The position numbers were made by a program, and so were the translations under genes. Under the pieces are notes generated by a model that saw only the letters and a program-made list of their open reading frames with translations, did not search any database and was not told where the DNA came from. A DNA stretch of 30,008 bases from DASQPR01 sp035713725 (lineage in GTDB: Bacteria > Actinomycetota > Actinomycetes > Mycobacteriales > Micromonosporaceae): positions 1 through 30,008 of the forward strand of contig DASTMZ010000141.1 in NCBI GenBank assembly GCA_035713725.1, read 5' to 3'. Below, piece after piece: positions 7,453-16,449 of the stretch; the stretch's first letter is position 1; every line of letters begins with the position of its first letter.

Positions 7453-8586
7453 CTACGCCACCGCGGCCGGCTTCCGTACCACGACCGGCTCCCGCTCCTC
7501 GTCGTTGACGTTCGAGGCATTGACCGGGCGACGCCGAGAGGCGAGGTAGATGCCTACTGCGGCGAGCGCGCCGAGGATCGCAACCACGATCACGCCGCCG
7601 TTGCCCCGATCGGCGACCCAACCGGCGCCGGCACCGAGCAGTCCCGCGGACGGCATGGTCAGCGCCCACGCCAGCACGATCTGCCCGACGGTGCCCCAGT
7701 GCACGCGTTCGGAGCGACGGGCGACGCCGCTGCCGACCACCGAACCGGATGCCACCTGCGTGGTGGACAACGCGTACCCGAGATGGGACGACGCCAGGAT
7801 CACCGTCGCCGCCGATGTCTCGGCCGCGAAGCCTTGCGGCGACGCGATGTGTGTCAACCGATGGCCAACCGTACGGATGATCCGCCAGCCGCCGAGATAC
7901 GTACCGAGTCCGATCGCGAGTCCGGCGGTGAGAATCACCCAAGTCGGCGGCGAGGCTCCGGCGGGCAACTCACCCGCCGCGATCAACGTCAACGTGATCA
8001 CGCCCATGGTCTTCTGCGCATCGTTGGTGCCATGCGCCAGTGACACCATCGACGCCGATACGACCTGCCCGCCACGGAAACCACGAGCGGTCACGTCGGC
8101 CCGTCCGGTACGCGTGATCCGGTAGACCGCGTACGTGCCGAGCCCGGCAACCACGCCAGCGATGATCGGCGACAGGACGGCCGGCACGAGCACCTTCTCC
8201 ACGATGGCCGCGAACCGCACGGCGTCGCCGCCGGCCGCCACCCACGTCGCTCCGATGAGACCGCCGATGAGTGCGTGTGACGAGCTCGACGGCAGGCCGA
8301 ACAGCCACGTGACAAGGTTCCAGATGATCGCACCGACGAGCCCGCCGAACACGATCGCCGGCGTGACGAGACTGTCGTTGACGATGCCGCCGGAAATCGT
8401 CTTCGCGACCTCTACCGACAGGAACGCACCGACCACATTCAGTACCGCCGAAAGCGCGACCGCGATCTTGGGCCGAAGTGCACGGGTGGCGATCGAGGTG
8501 GCCATCGCGTTCGCGGTGTCGTGAAACCCGTTCGTGAAGTCGAACACGAGCGCCGTCATGATCACGACGACCACGGTGAGGCTCAT
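7453..8586 (-). CDS. pit: Inorganic phosphate transporter, PiT family
   Basis: A cation-coupled low-affinity phosphate permease of the inner membrane. The product (377 aa from the ATG at 8586) has the two family signatures: DFTNGFHDTANAMATSIATRAL near the N-terminus and its inverted partner SLAHGTNDAQKTMGVI in the second half. About ten hydrophobic segments are visible, including GGLVGAIIWNLVTWLFGLPSSSSHALIGGLIGA. The start at 8586 is favoured because it follows GCGGGGGTACCG and matches the usual MSLTVVVVI... N-terminus; a further upstream start at 8622 would add 12 atypical residues. The small membrane gene begins 43 bp downstream, probably in the same transcript. No PhoU-like gene is adjacent. 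Confidence 0.93.
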   Translation of the reverse strand: MSLTVVVVIMTALVFDFTNGFHDTANAMATSIATRALRPKIAVALSAVLNVVGAFLSVEVAKTISGGIVNDSLVTPAIVFGGLVGAIIWNLVTWLFGLPSSSSHALIGGLIGATWVAAGGDAVRFAAIVEKVLVPAVLSPIIAGVVAGLGTYAVYRITRTGRADVTARGFRGGQVVSASMVSLAHGTNDAQKTMGVITLTLIAAGELPAGASPPTWVILTAGLAIGLGTYLGGWRIIRTVGHRLTHIASPQGFAAETSAATVILASSHLGYALSTTQVASGSVVGSGVARRSERVHWGTVGQIVLAWALTMPSAGLLGAGAGWVADRGNGGVIVVAILGALAAVGIYLASRRRPVNASNVNDEEREPVVVRKPAAVA

Positions 8587-8741
8587 CGGTACCCCCGCGA
8601 AGCCGCGCTTGCGGCCGGCCACGCGGATGGCGGGCCACGGGCCGCATGATCCGTCGGTGCGGATCGCAATTTCCCAGGTCAGCGTGCGGATCTACGATAC
8701 GTTGTCGCACACCGCGACGGCCCACGAAACGGGTCGAATGG

Positions 8742-8815
8742 GGTGGCTGACGGGACTCGAACCCGCGACCCCCGGGACCACAACCCGGTGCTCTACCAGC
8801 TGAGCTACAGCCACC
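8742..8815 (-). tRNA. tRNA-His (anticodon GTG)
   Basis: A 74-nt cloverleaf including the extra 5' G-1 characteristic of tRNA-His (pairing with C73). Acceptor GTGGCTG/CAGCCAC, D-arm AGCTCAGCTGGTAGAGC, anticodon stem CCGGG/CCCGG with loop TTGTGGT (anticodon GTG), T-arm GCGGGTTCGAGTCCCGT. CCA is not encoded. Confidence 0.97.
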
Positions 8816-8840
8816 ATTGCAACAATGCCGATCGGATCGA

Positions 8841-8882
8841 CGGGCGCGGCACCAATGTGACGGGCGCGGAGCACCAACGTGA
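8841..8882. repeat. Short tandem duplication upstream of tRNA-His
   Basis: CGGGCGCGG followed by CACCAAYGTGA occurs at 8841-8860 and again at 8861-8882 with a 2-nt difference in length. It lies just upstream of the tRNA-His promoter region on the minus strand. Function unknown. Confidence 0.5.
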
Positions 8883-8948
8883 CCGAACGGCGTGCCGGTC
8901 CATGATAGCGGGGACCGTGCCGATCACGTCCAGCGGCACACACCCGGG

Positions 8949-9040
8949 TGCCAGCCCCGTGCGACCCGGCAGCCGCCGCGTGCGAGCCTGCGTGTCACGG
9001 CCGCCGCCAGGTGCCAGCCCGCGCGACACGGCCGCCGCCT
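8949..9040. repeat. Three imperfect ~30-bp repeats downstream of orn
   Basis: Units begin at about 8949, 8980 and 9011 and share GTGCCAGCC (GTGCGAGCC in the middle copy), then GYGYGACACGG-like sequence and GCCGCCGC. The first and third copies are most alike. They lie immediately after the orn stop codon, in the gap before tRNA-His. Confidence 0.5.
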
Positions 9041-9043
9041 CGT

Positions 9044-9655
9044 TCAGTCGATGGGACGCGCCTCGGCCACCTCGGCCGCGATCGCCTTGGCCTGGTCGAC
9101 GTCTGGTCCTGGCCCGTCGACGAAAACCGTACGGCGGTAGTAGTCGAGTTCGCGGATGCTCTCCTTGATGTCCGCCAGCGCCCGGTGCGCAAGTCCCTTG
9201 GCGGGCTGGCCGTAATACGTCCGCGGATACCATCGCCGACTCAGTTCCTTGATCGACGAGACATCGATCATGCGGTAGTGCAGGTGCCCGTCGAACCGAG
9301 GCATGTCGCGCGCGAGGAATCCGCGATCCGTCGCGATCGAATTGCCACACAGCGGCGCGACGCCCGGTGCGGCTGCAAAGCCAGTCACGTACTCCATGAT
9401 CATGTCCTCGGCATCGCGGAGCGAGACGGTGGACTTGCGTACGGCTTCGGTCAGACCCGACTTCGCGTGCATGTCACGGACCACGTCGCCCATCCGGTCC
9501 AGGACCTCGTCCGGCACGTGGATCACGACGTCGACGCCGTCGCCGAGGATGTTCAAATCCGGGTCGGTAACCAGAGTTGCCACTTCGATCAGCGCGTCGC
9601 GCTCGAGGTCGAGCCCGGTCATCTCGCAGTCGACCCACACCAGCACGTCGTTCAC
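9044..9655 (-). CDS. orn: Oligoribonuclease (DEDDh 3'-5' exonuclease)
   Basis: This enzyme degrades very short RNA and pGpG-type dinucleotides to mononucleotides and is usually essential or near-essential. All DEDDh residues are visible: D9 and E11 in WVDCEMTGLDLERDALIEVA, D110 in GNSIATDRGF, H157 and D162 in GLAHRALADIKESI. MIDVSSIKEL and WYP are also typical. Length, 203 aa, is normal. The GTG at 9655 is supported by a TANNNT box 6 nt upstream (leaderless). It lies 54 bp downstream of rlmB on the same strand, so read-through from cysS-rlmB is possible. The C-terminal AKAIAAEVAEARPID tail is common in actinobacterial Orn. Confidence 0.97.
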   Translation of the reverse strand: MNDVLVWVDCEMTGLDLERDALIEVATLVTDPDLNILGDGVDVVIHVPDEVLDRMGDVVRDMHAKSGLTEAVRKSTVSLRDAEDMIMEYVTGFAAAPGVAPLCGNSIATDRGFLARDMPRFDGHLHYRMIDVSSIKELSRRWYPRTYYGQPAKGLAHRALADIKESIRELDYYRRTVFVDGPGPDVDQAKAIAAEVAEARPID

Positions 9656-9661
9656 GCACGT

Positions 9662-9667
9662 ACTCTA
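9662..9667 (-). promoter_or_regulatory. -10 box TAGAGT for leaderless orn
   Basis: TAGAGT on the minus strand, then 6 nt (ACGTGC), then GTG at 9655. No Shine-Dalgarno is present. Confidence 0.55.
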
Positions 9668-9709
9668 TGCGTACCCAGCCCAGCCGCCCAACCAGTTCGA
9701 CAGCAGGAC

Positions 9710-10857
9710 TCAGGCTGCCTCGGCCCGGCGCCGAGCCACCTCGGCGAGCGTCACCGCGGCCGCCACCGACGCGTTCAGTGACTCGACCGTCGACGACATC
9801 GGGATCGCCACCCGGAAGTCGCAGACCTCGCCCACAAGTCGGGACAGCCCCCGTCCCTCCGACCCGACCACGACGACCAGCGCACCCACGGCCGCCTCGA
9901 GGCCATACAGCGGTGTGGAACCGTCCGCGTCCAAACCGACGACCGCGAACGCCTCGTCCTGGCAACGCCGTAATGCGCGCGTGAGGTTGGTGACCTGCGC
10001 GATCGGGATGCGGGCGGCCGCGCCGGCGCTGGTCCGCCATGCGCTGGCCGTCATGCTTGCCGCACGCCGCTCGGTCAGGAAGACGCCATGCGCGCCGAAC
10101 GCGGCAGCCGACCGGATCACGGCACCGAGGTTCCGCGGGTCGGTCACGCCGTCGAGCGCCACGAGCAGCGGTGCCGGCTGCTCGATCGCGTTCGCTAGCA
10201 AGTCGTCGAACGGCTCGTACGCGTACGCCGGCACCGACAACCCGATGCCCTGGTGCAGTACGCCGCCCGTCATGCGGTCGAGTTCCGCCCGCGACACCTC
10301 GAGCAGCGGGACGCCACGGTCGCCCGCGGTGCGTACCGCCTCGTTGACGCGGTCATCGATGTCGATGCCGAGCGCCACGTAGAGGGCGGTGGCCGGGATC
10401 CGGGCACGCAACGCCTCGACCACGGGATTGCGGCCAACCAAGAGTTCCGGCGCGTCCTTCGGCGGCGTGGACCGGCGACCCGGCGCGACGCGAGGTCCGC
10501 CCCGACCGCTGGACGCCTTGGCGCCTCGGGCGTTCGGTTTCGCTTGGCGGCCTCCGGCGGTCGGGGTCGCCCGGGCGCCCTTCGTACCCTTGCCCCACGT
10601 GGTATCGACGGTGCCCGGCTGACCGATCTTCGGTGCCCGGCGCTCGGATGCCGCCACGCGGCGCTCCTTCTCCTGCTTCCAAGCCGTACGCCGGGGCACG
10701 TCCTCGGTGCCGGAGTAGCCCTTGTGCCAAGGCCGCTCCTCGGCGGGCAGCGTCCGGCCGCGTCCGGACAACGCGCTGCGACCCTTGCCACCAGAGCCGA
10801 CGCTGGCGCCCTTCTTGGCGCTGGTCCGCCGGCCGCGTCGCGGTGAGTTGCCGGGCA

Positions 10858-10858
<1 letters not shown>
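9710..10858 (-). CDS. rlmB: 23S rRNA (guanosine-2'-O-)-methyltransferase RlmB, TrmH/SPOUT family
   Basis: Methylates a ribose in 23S rRNA (G2251 in E. coli numbering), cytoplasmic. The C-terminal SPOUT domain shows the three motifs: LDGVTDPRNLGAVIRSAAAFG, VVVGSEGRGLSRLV and IPMSSTVESLNASVAAAV. Before it is the SpoU substrate-binding domain starting at ELLVGRNPVVEALRA. The first ~135 residues are a basic, Gly/Arg/Lys-rich, probably disordered tail (SPRRGRRTSAKKG..., WHKGYSGTEDVPRRTAWKQEKERR). Such tails occur in actinobacterial RlmB, and this one is on the long side (382 aa in total). The ATG at 10858 shares one base with the cysS stop (TGATG), so the two genes are translationally coupled. An upstream start in the same frame at 10888 is unlikely because it lies within cysS. 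Confidence 0.95.
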
Positions 10859-12279
<1,421 letters not shown>

Positions 12280-12285
12280 CGTCAA

Positions 12286-12291
12286 ATGCTA
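12286..12291 (-). promoter_or_regulatory. -10 box TAGCAT for leaderless cysS
   Basis: TAGCAT on the minus strand is followed by TTGACG and then GTG at 12279. The 40-bp repeat array begins about 25 bp upstream of this box, i.e. near the expected -35 position. Confidence 0.55.
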
Positions 12292-12315
12292 GCTGGTCGT
12301 AGCCGAAGCGCCCGG

Positions 12316-12475
12316 ACTGTGCCTTTCTAAGCGCCTGGACCTAACCGGTCGGCGCACTGTGCCTGCCTAAGCGCCTGGACCTAACCGGTCGGCGCACTGT
12401 GCCTGTCTAAGCGCCTGGACCTAACCGGTCGGCGCACTGTGCCTGTCTAAGCGCCTGGACCTAACCGGTCGGCGC
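12316..12475. repeat. Four tandem 40-bp repeats, each with a hairpin-forming core
   Basis: Units at 12316-12355, 12356-12395, 12396-12435 and 12436-12475 are identical except for two positions near the start of each unit (TTTC, TGCC, TGTC, TGTC). Within each unit GCGCC pairs with GGCGC and the inner GACC pairs with GGTC, leaving a 2-nt bulge and a TAACC loop. The remaining 15 nt (ACTGTGCCT..CTAA) form a constant spacer. The array fills the gap between divergent cysS and the iclR-type gene. It has no coding frame of note and is not a CRISPR array, since spacers are identical. Confidence 0.9.
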
Positions 12476-12538
12476 ACTCCCACCTGACACTGCCGAGGAA
12501 GGTCAGGAGCAGCGGACGGCAGATCCCGGCTCGGCCCG

Positions 12539-12544
12539 TACCCT
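12539..12544 (+). promoter_or_regulatory. -10 box TACCCT for the leaderless iclR-type gene
   Basis: TACCCT, then 6 nt (CCCTTT), then GTG at 12551; no Shine-Dalgarno. Confidence 0.5.
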
Positions 12545-12550
12545 CCCTTT

Positions 12551-13192
12551 GTGGCCGAACGCACGACGGAGACTGCGCAGACGCTCGATCGCGGCCTCCG
12601 GCTTCTCCATCTCGTCGCCGACTCGCCGGCCGGCCTGAGCGTGACCGAGGCGGCGACCTCGCTCGGTGTCGGGCGCGCGGTGGTCTACCGGCTGGCCGCG
12701 ACGCTCAGCGAGCACGCCATGATCCGCCGCGATGCCCACGGACGGTTGCGACTCGGGACGGGCATCCTGCATCTGGCAAACCGTGCCGAACCGCTGATCG
12801 CCGACGCGGCACGGCCGGTGCTGCGCCGGTTGGCCGAGTCTCTGGGCGCGACCGCGCATTTGACCGTCGCGGATGGCGGCGAGGCCGTGGCGCTCGCCGT
12901 GGTCGAGCCATCGTGGACCGATTTGCACGTGGCATATCGAACTGGCACGCGCCATCCGCTGGATCGCGGTGCCGCCGGCCGCGCCATCATCGCGGGCCGG
13001 CGTGGCGAACACAGCCTCGCGGCAACTAGCGGGGAGTTGCAGTCCGGCGCGCACGGCATCGCCGCACCCGTCCTCGGTGTCGAGGATCTCGAGGCGAGCG
13101 TCGGCGTCATCGCACTCGCACCACTCGACGCGGAGCGCGTCGGTCCAGCGGTGCTGGCGGCCGCCGCCGCAGTTTCGGCCGCGCTGTCCTGA
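12551..13192 (+). CDS. IclR-family transcriptional regulator
   Basis: A 213-residue regulator. The N-terminal winged HTH (about residues 8-70) includes TLDRGLRLLHLVADSPAGLSVTEAATSLGVGRAVVYRLAATLSEHAMI in order. The C-terminal effector domain has LRRLAESLGATAHLTVADGGEAVALAV, HPLDRGAAGRAII and a final GIAAPVLGVEDLEASVGVIAL segment. It is shorter than the usual ~250 aa, with a compact effector domain. IclR proteins often control aromatic or carboxylic acid catabolism; its convergent neighbour is fumC and homogentisate genes lie nearby, so a link is plausible but not shown. It ends 15 bp before the fumC stop on the opposite strand. Confidence 0.9.
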   Translation: MAERTTETAQTLDRGLRLLHLVADSPAGLSVTEAATSLGVGRAVVYRLAATLSEHAMIRRDAHGRLRLGTGILHLANRAEPLIADAARPVLRRLAESLGATAHLTVADGGEAVALAVVEPSWTDLHVAYRTGTRHPLDRGAAGRAIIAGRRGEHSLAATSGELQSGAHGIAAPVLGVEDLEASVGVIALAPLDAERVGPAVLAAAAAVSAALS

Positions 13193-13207
13193 GCCACCGA
13201 GATGTGC

Positions 13208-14632
13208 TCACGGCCGCGTCATGCGCAGCACGTCCAATGCGGCGTCCAAATCGGACTCCGAGATCCGCCCCGCCGCGACGTGACCGCGCTCGATCACAAC
13301 GTCCCGGATCGTACGGTTCGATGCCAGCGCCTGCTTGGCGATCGCGGCCGCCTCCTCGTAGCCGAGGAACCGATTCAGTGGCGTCACGATGGACGGCGAC
13401 GCCTCGGCGTAATAGCGCGTCACCGCCTCGTCGGCCACCAAACCGGCGATGCACTTGTCGGCGAAGAGCCGCACGACGTTGGCCAGCAAGCGGATCGACT
13501 CGAGCAGGTTCCGCGCGATCACCGGCATCAGCACGTTCAGCTCGAAGTCGCCCTGCGAGCCCGCGAATGCCACCGTCGCGTCGTTGCCGTAGATCTGTGC
13601 GCAGACCTGGCGGACGGCCTCGCACACCACCGGGTTCACCTTGCCGGGCATGATCGACGAGCCGGGCTGGAGGTCCGGGATGAACAGCTCGCGTAGCCCG
13701 GCGCGTGGCCCCGAGCCCATCAGGCGGATGTCGCCCGCGATCTTGTGCAGGCCGACCGCGATGACGCGCAACTGGCCGGACGCTTCCACGAGCGCGTCCC
13801 GTGCGCCCTGTGCCTCGAAGTGGTTGCGCGCTTCGGTCAGCGGCAATCCGGTACGCGCGGCGAGGCTGCCGATCACCGCCGCGGCGAAGCCGGCCGGCGC
13901 GTTGACGCCGGTGCCGACCGCGGTGCCACCGAGCGGAAGCTCCGCGACACGAGGCAGCACCGCGGCGACGCGCTCGATGCCGTACCGAATCTGTGCCGCA
14001 TATCCGGAGAACTCCTGCCCGAGCGTGATGGGCGTGGCGTCCATCAGATGGGTACGGCCGGCCTTCACGACCTCCGACCAGCCGCTTGCCTTCGCGTCGA
14101 GGGTGGACGCGAGGTGGCTCAGCGCCGGCACGAGATCCTGCGCGAGCGCGGCCGTCGCGGCGAGATGGATCGACGTCGGGAACACGTCGTTGGACGATTG
14201 GGACGCGTTGACGACATCGTTCGGATGCACCGGCTCACCAAGCTCGCGCTCGGCAAGCGACGCCAGCACCTCGTTCATGTTCATGTTCGAGGACGTGCCC
14301 GAGCCGGTCTGGAAGACGTCGATCGGGAACTGGTCGTCATACGCACCGGACACCACCGCGGTGGCCGCGGCGATGATCGCGTCGGCCTGCCGGCGCTCGA
14401 TGACGCCGAGTTCGGCGTTCACGTTCGCGGCGGCCGCCTTGATCTCGGCCAGCGCCGCAATGTGTACGCGTTCCAACGGGTTCCCCGAGATCGGGAAGTT
14501 CTCGACGGCGCGTTGCGTCTGTGCGCCCCAGAGCGCGGTGGCCGGCACACGGACCTCGCCCATCGTGTCGTGCTCGACGCGGAAACCGTTCTCGCCAGGG
14601 CTGTCGCCGGCCCGTTCGGCGCTATAGGTCAT
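13208..14632 (-). CDS. fumC: Class II fumarate hydratase
   Basis: Iron-independent fumarase converting fumarate and L-malate in the TCA cycle. The superfamily signature GSSIMPGKVNP is present near residue 325. Other typical blocks are VPATALWGAQTQRAVENFPISG, QTGSGTSSNMNMNEVLASLAE, VHPNDVVNASQSSNDVFPTSIHLA and GRTHLMDATPITLGQEFSGYAAQI. The start at 14632 follows AGGATGGAACC; an in-frame start at 14683 would add an atypical 17 residues. Length 474 aa is normal for FumC. It lies 54 bp downstream of the class I fumarase on the same strand. Aspartase is less likely given the sequence around the signature and context. Confidence 0.93.
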   Translation of the reverse strand: MTYSAERAGDSPGENGFRVEHDTMGEVRVPATALWGAQTQRAVENFPISGNPLERVHIAALAEIKAAAANVNAELGVIERRQADAIIAAATAVVSGAYDDQFPIDVFQTGSGTSSNMNMNEVLASLAERELGEPVHPNDVVNASQSSNDVFPTSIHLAATAALAQDLVPALSHLASTLDAKASGWSEVVKAGRTHLMDATPITLGQEFSGYAAQIRYGIERVAAVLPRVAELPLGGTAVGTGVNAPAGFAAAVIGSLAARTGLPLTEARNHFEAQGARDALVEASGQLRVIAVGLHKIAGDIRLMGSGPRAGLRELFIPDLQPGSSIMPGKVNPVVCEAVRQVCAQIYGNDATVAFAGSQGDFELNVLMPVIARNLLESIRLLANVVRLFADKCIAGLVADEAVTRYYAEASPSIVTPLNRFLGYEEAAAIAKQALASNRTIRDVVIERGHVAAGRISESDLDAALDVLRMTRP

Positions 14633-14686
14633 GGTTCCATCCTGCCTTTGCGCGGGGCGGAAATCGTCTCGGTGCTTGCCCATCGC

Positions 14687-16348
14687 TCAACGACGGCCGA
14701 TCGTGAGCACTGGTTTGGTGACTTCCTCGAAGAAGTCGTTGCCTTTGTCGTCCACCACGATGAACGCCGGGAAGTCCACCACGGAAATCTTCCAGACCGC
14801 CTCCATGCCGAGCTCCGGATATTCCAGAACCTCGACGTGTTTGATGCAGTCCTGCGCGAGCCTCGCGGCGGGGCCGCCGATCGAGCCGAGATAGAAGCCG
14901 CCGAACGTCGCACACGCGTCGGTCACCTGCTTCGAACGGTTGCCCTTGGCGAGCATCACGAGCGAACCGCCGGCCTCCTGGAACCGGTGCACGTAGGAGT
15001 CCATCCGGCCTGCCGTGGTCGGTCCGAACGATCCGGAGGCGTACCCAGCCGGTGTCTTGGCCGGGCCGGCGTAGTAGACCGCGTGGTCACGAAGGTAGGC
15101 AGGCATCGGGTCGCCGGCGTCGAGCCGTTCGGCGATCTTCGCGTGCGCGATGTCGCGGGCTACGACAAGCGGGCCGGACAACGACAGCCGCGTCTTCACC
15201 GGCAGCTTCGAGAGGTCCGCGCGGATGTCGGCCATCGGCCGGTTGAGATCGATGTGTACGACGTCGTTGTCCGAGCCCAGCGACGCGGTGGTCACGTCCG
15301 GAAGGAAATGCGCCGGATCGCGCTCGAGCTGCTCCAGGAACACGCCCTCCGGGGTGATCTTCGCGAGTGCCTGCCGATCAGCGGAGCAGGAGACCGCGAT
15401 CGCCACCGGGCAGGATGCGCCGTGCCGGGGCAGCCGGACGACGCGTACGTCGTGGCAAAAGTACCGGCCACCGAACTGCGCGCCGATGCCGAACTGTCGC
15501 GTCAACTCCAGCACCTCGGCCTCCAGTTCGAGGTCGCGGAAGCCGTGCGCGGTCAGGTTGCCGGACGTCGGCAGCGCGTCGAGGTACTTCGCCGATGCGT
15601 ACTTTGCCGTCTTCACCGCGTACTCGGCCGACGTGCCGCCGATCACGATCGCGAGATGGTAGGGCGGGCACGCCGCCGTACCGATCAGGCGCAGCTTCTC
15701 CGCCAGGAACGCCATCATGCGCGCCGGGTTCAGCAGTGCCTTCGTCTCCTGGTAGAGGTAACTCTTGTTGGCCGAGCCGCCACCCTTGGCCATAAACAGG
15801 AATTTGTACGTGTCCGGATGCCCGTCCGGATCCTCGGCGTAGATCTCGACCTGTGCGGGCAGATTCGAGCCGGTGTTGCGCTCCTCCCACATCGTGATCG
15901 GTGCGAGCTGCGAGTAGCGGAGGTTGAGTCGGGTGTACGCGTCGAACACGCCGCGCGAGATCGCCGACTCGTCCGCGCCGTCGGTCAGCACGTGCCGACC
16001 GCGCTTGCCCATCACGATTGCGGTCCCGGTGTCCTGGCACATCGGCAGCACACCGCCGGCCGCGATGTTCGCGTTGCGCAGCAGATCCAGGGCGACGAAC
16101 CGATCGTTCGGTGAGGCCGCCGGATCCTCGATGATGGCACGCAACTGGCGCAGATGTGCCGGGCGCAGGAAGTGCGCGATGTCGTGCATGGCCTCCGCGG
16201 TGAGCGCGGTGAGAACGGCCGGTTCTACGGTGAGGAATCGCCGTCCGCCCGGCCCGTCGACCACATCGATGCCCTCCGTCGACAGCAGGCGGTATTCCGT
16301 CGTGTCCGGTCCGAGCGGCAACAGCGACGAGTACGCGAAGTCGGGCAT
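14687..16348 (-). CDS. fumA: Class I (iron-sulfur) fumarate hydratase
   Basis: A [4Fe-4S] fumarase of 553 aa with the alpha and beta domains fused, like E. coli FumA/FumB. Cluster-ligand cysteines fall in LPMCQDTGTAIVMGKRG, RYFCHDVRVVRLPRHGASCPV and AVSCSADRQALAKITPEG. The C-terminal beta domain has SGPLVVARDIAHAKI, YYAGPAKTPAGYASGSFGPTTAGRMDSYV and a final VDFPAFIVVDDKGNDFFEE. The ATG at 16348 is chosen because a TANNNT box precedes it by 7 nt and because the frame upstream has no family similarity. Oxygen-labile class I enzymes are often paired with class II in one genome but seldom sit directly in front of fumC. Confidence 0.94.
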   Translation of the reverse strand: MPDFAYSSLLPLGPDTTEYRLLSTEGIDVVDGPGGRRFLTVEPAVLTALTAEAMHDIAHFLRPAHLRQLRAIIEDPAASPNDRFVALDLLRNANIAAGGVLPMCQDTGTAIVMGKRGRHVLTDGADESAISRGVFDAYTRLNLRYSQLAPITMWEERNTGSNLPAQVEIYAEDPDGHPDTYKFLFMAKGGGSANKSYLYQETKALLNPARMMAFLAEKLRLIGTAACPPYHLAIVIGGTSAEYAVKTAKYASAKYLDALPTSGNLTAHGFRDLELEAEVLELTRQFGIGAQFGGRYFCHDVRVVRLPRHGASCPVAIAVSCSADRQALAKITPEGVFLEQLERDPAHFLPDVTTASLGSDNDVVHIDLNRPMADIRADLSKLPVKTRLSLSGPLVVARDIAHAKIAERLDAGDPMPAYLRDHAVYYAGPAKTPAGYASGSFGPTTAGRMDSYVHRFQEAGGSLVMLAKGNRSKQVTDACATFGGFYLGSIGGPAARLAQDCIKHVEVLEYPELGMEAVWKISVVDFPAFIVVDDKGNDFFEEVTKPVLTIGRR

Positions 16349-16355
16349 GACTCGC

Positions 16356-16361
16356 AGCGTA
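16356..16361 (-). promoter_or_regulatory. -10 box TACGCT for leaderless fumA
   Basis: TACGCT on the minus strand, 7 nt, then ATG at 16348; no Shine-Dalgarno in between. Confidence 0.5.
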
Positions 16362-16449
16362 TCCACGCCGGAACCGGCCGGCTCGGGTACCCTCCGGCGA
16401 TCATGACGAGGCTCATGCCGGACCGACCAGCCGGCACGATGAGACGGTG

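Noticed and set aside
12316..12475. CRISPR array
   Set aside because: The 40-bp units are contiguous and the intervening segments are identical rather than unique spacers; no cas genes are present.
13745..16114. A 789-codon open frame on the plus strand across the fumarase genes
   Set aside because: It runs antisense to fumC and fumA, both of which match their families throughout. The product is Arg/His-rich with no motif, as expected for a shadow frame in high-GC DNA.
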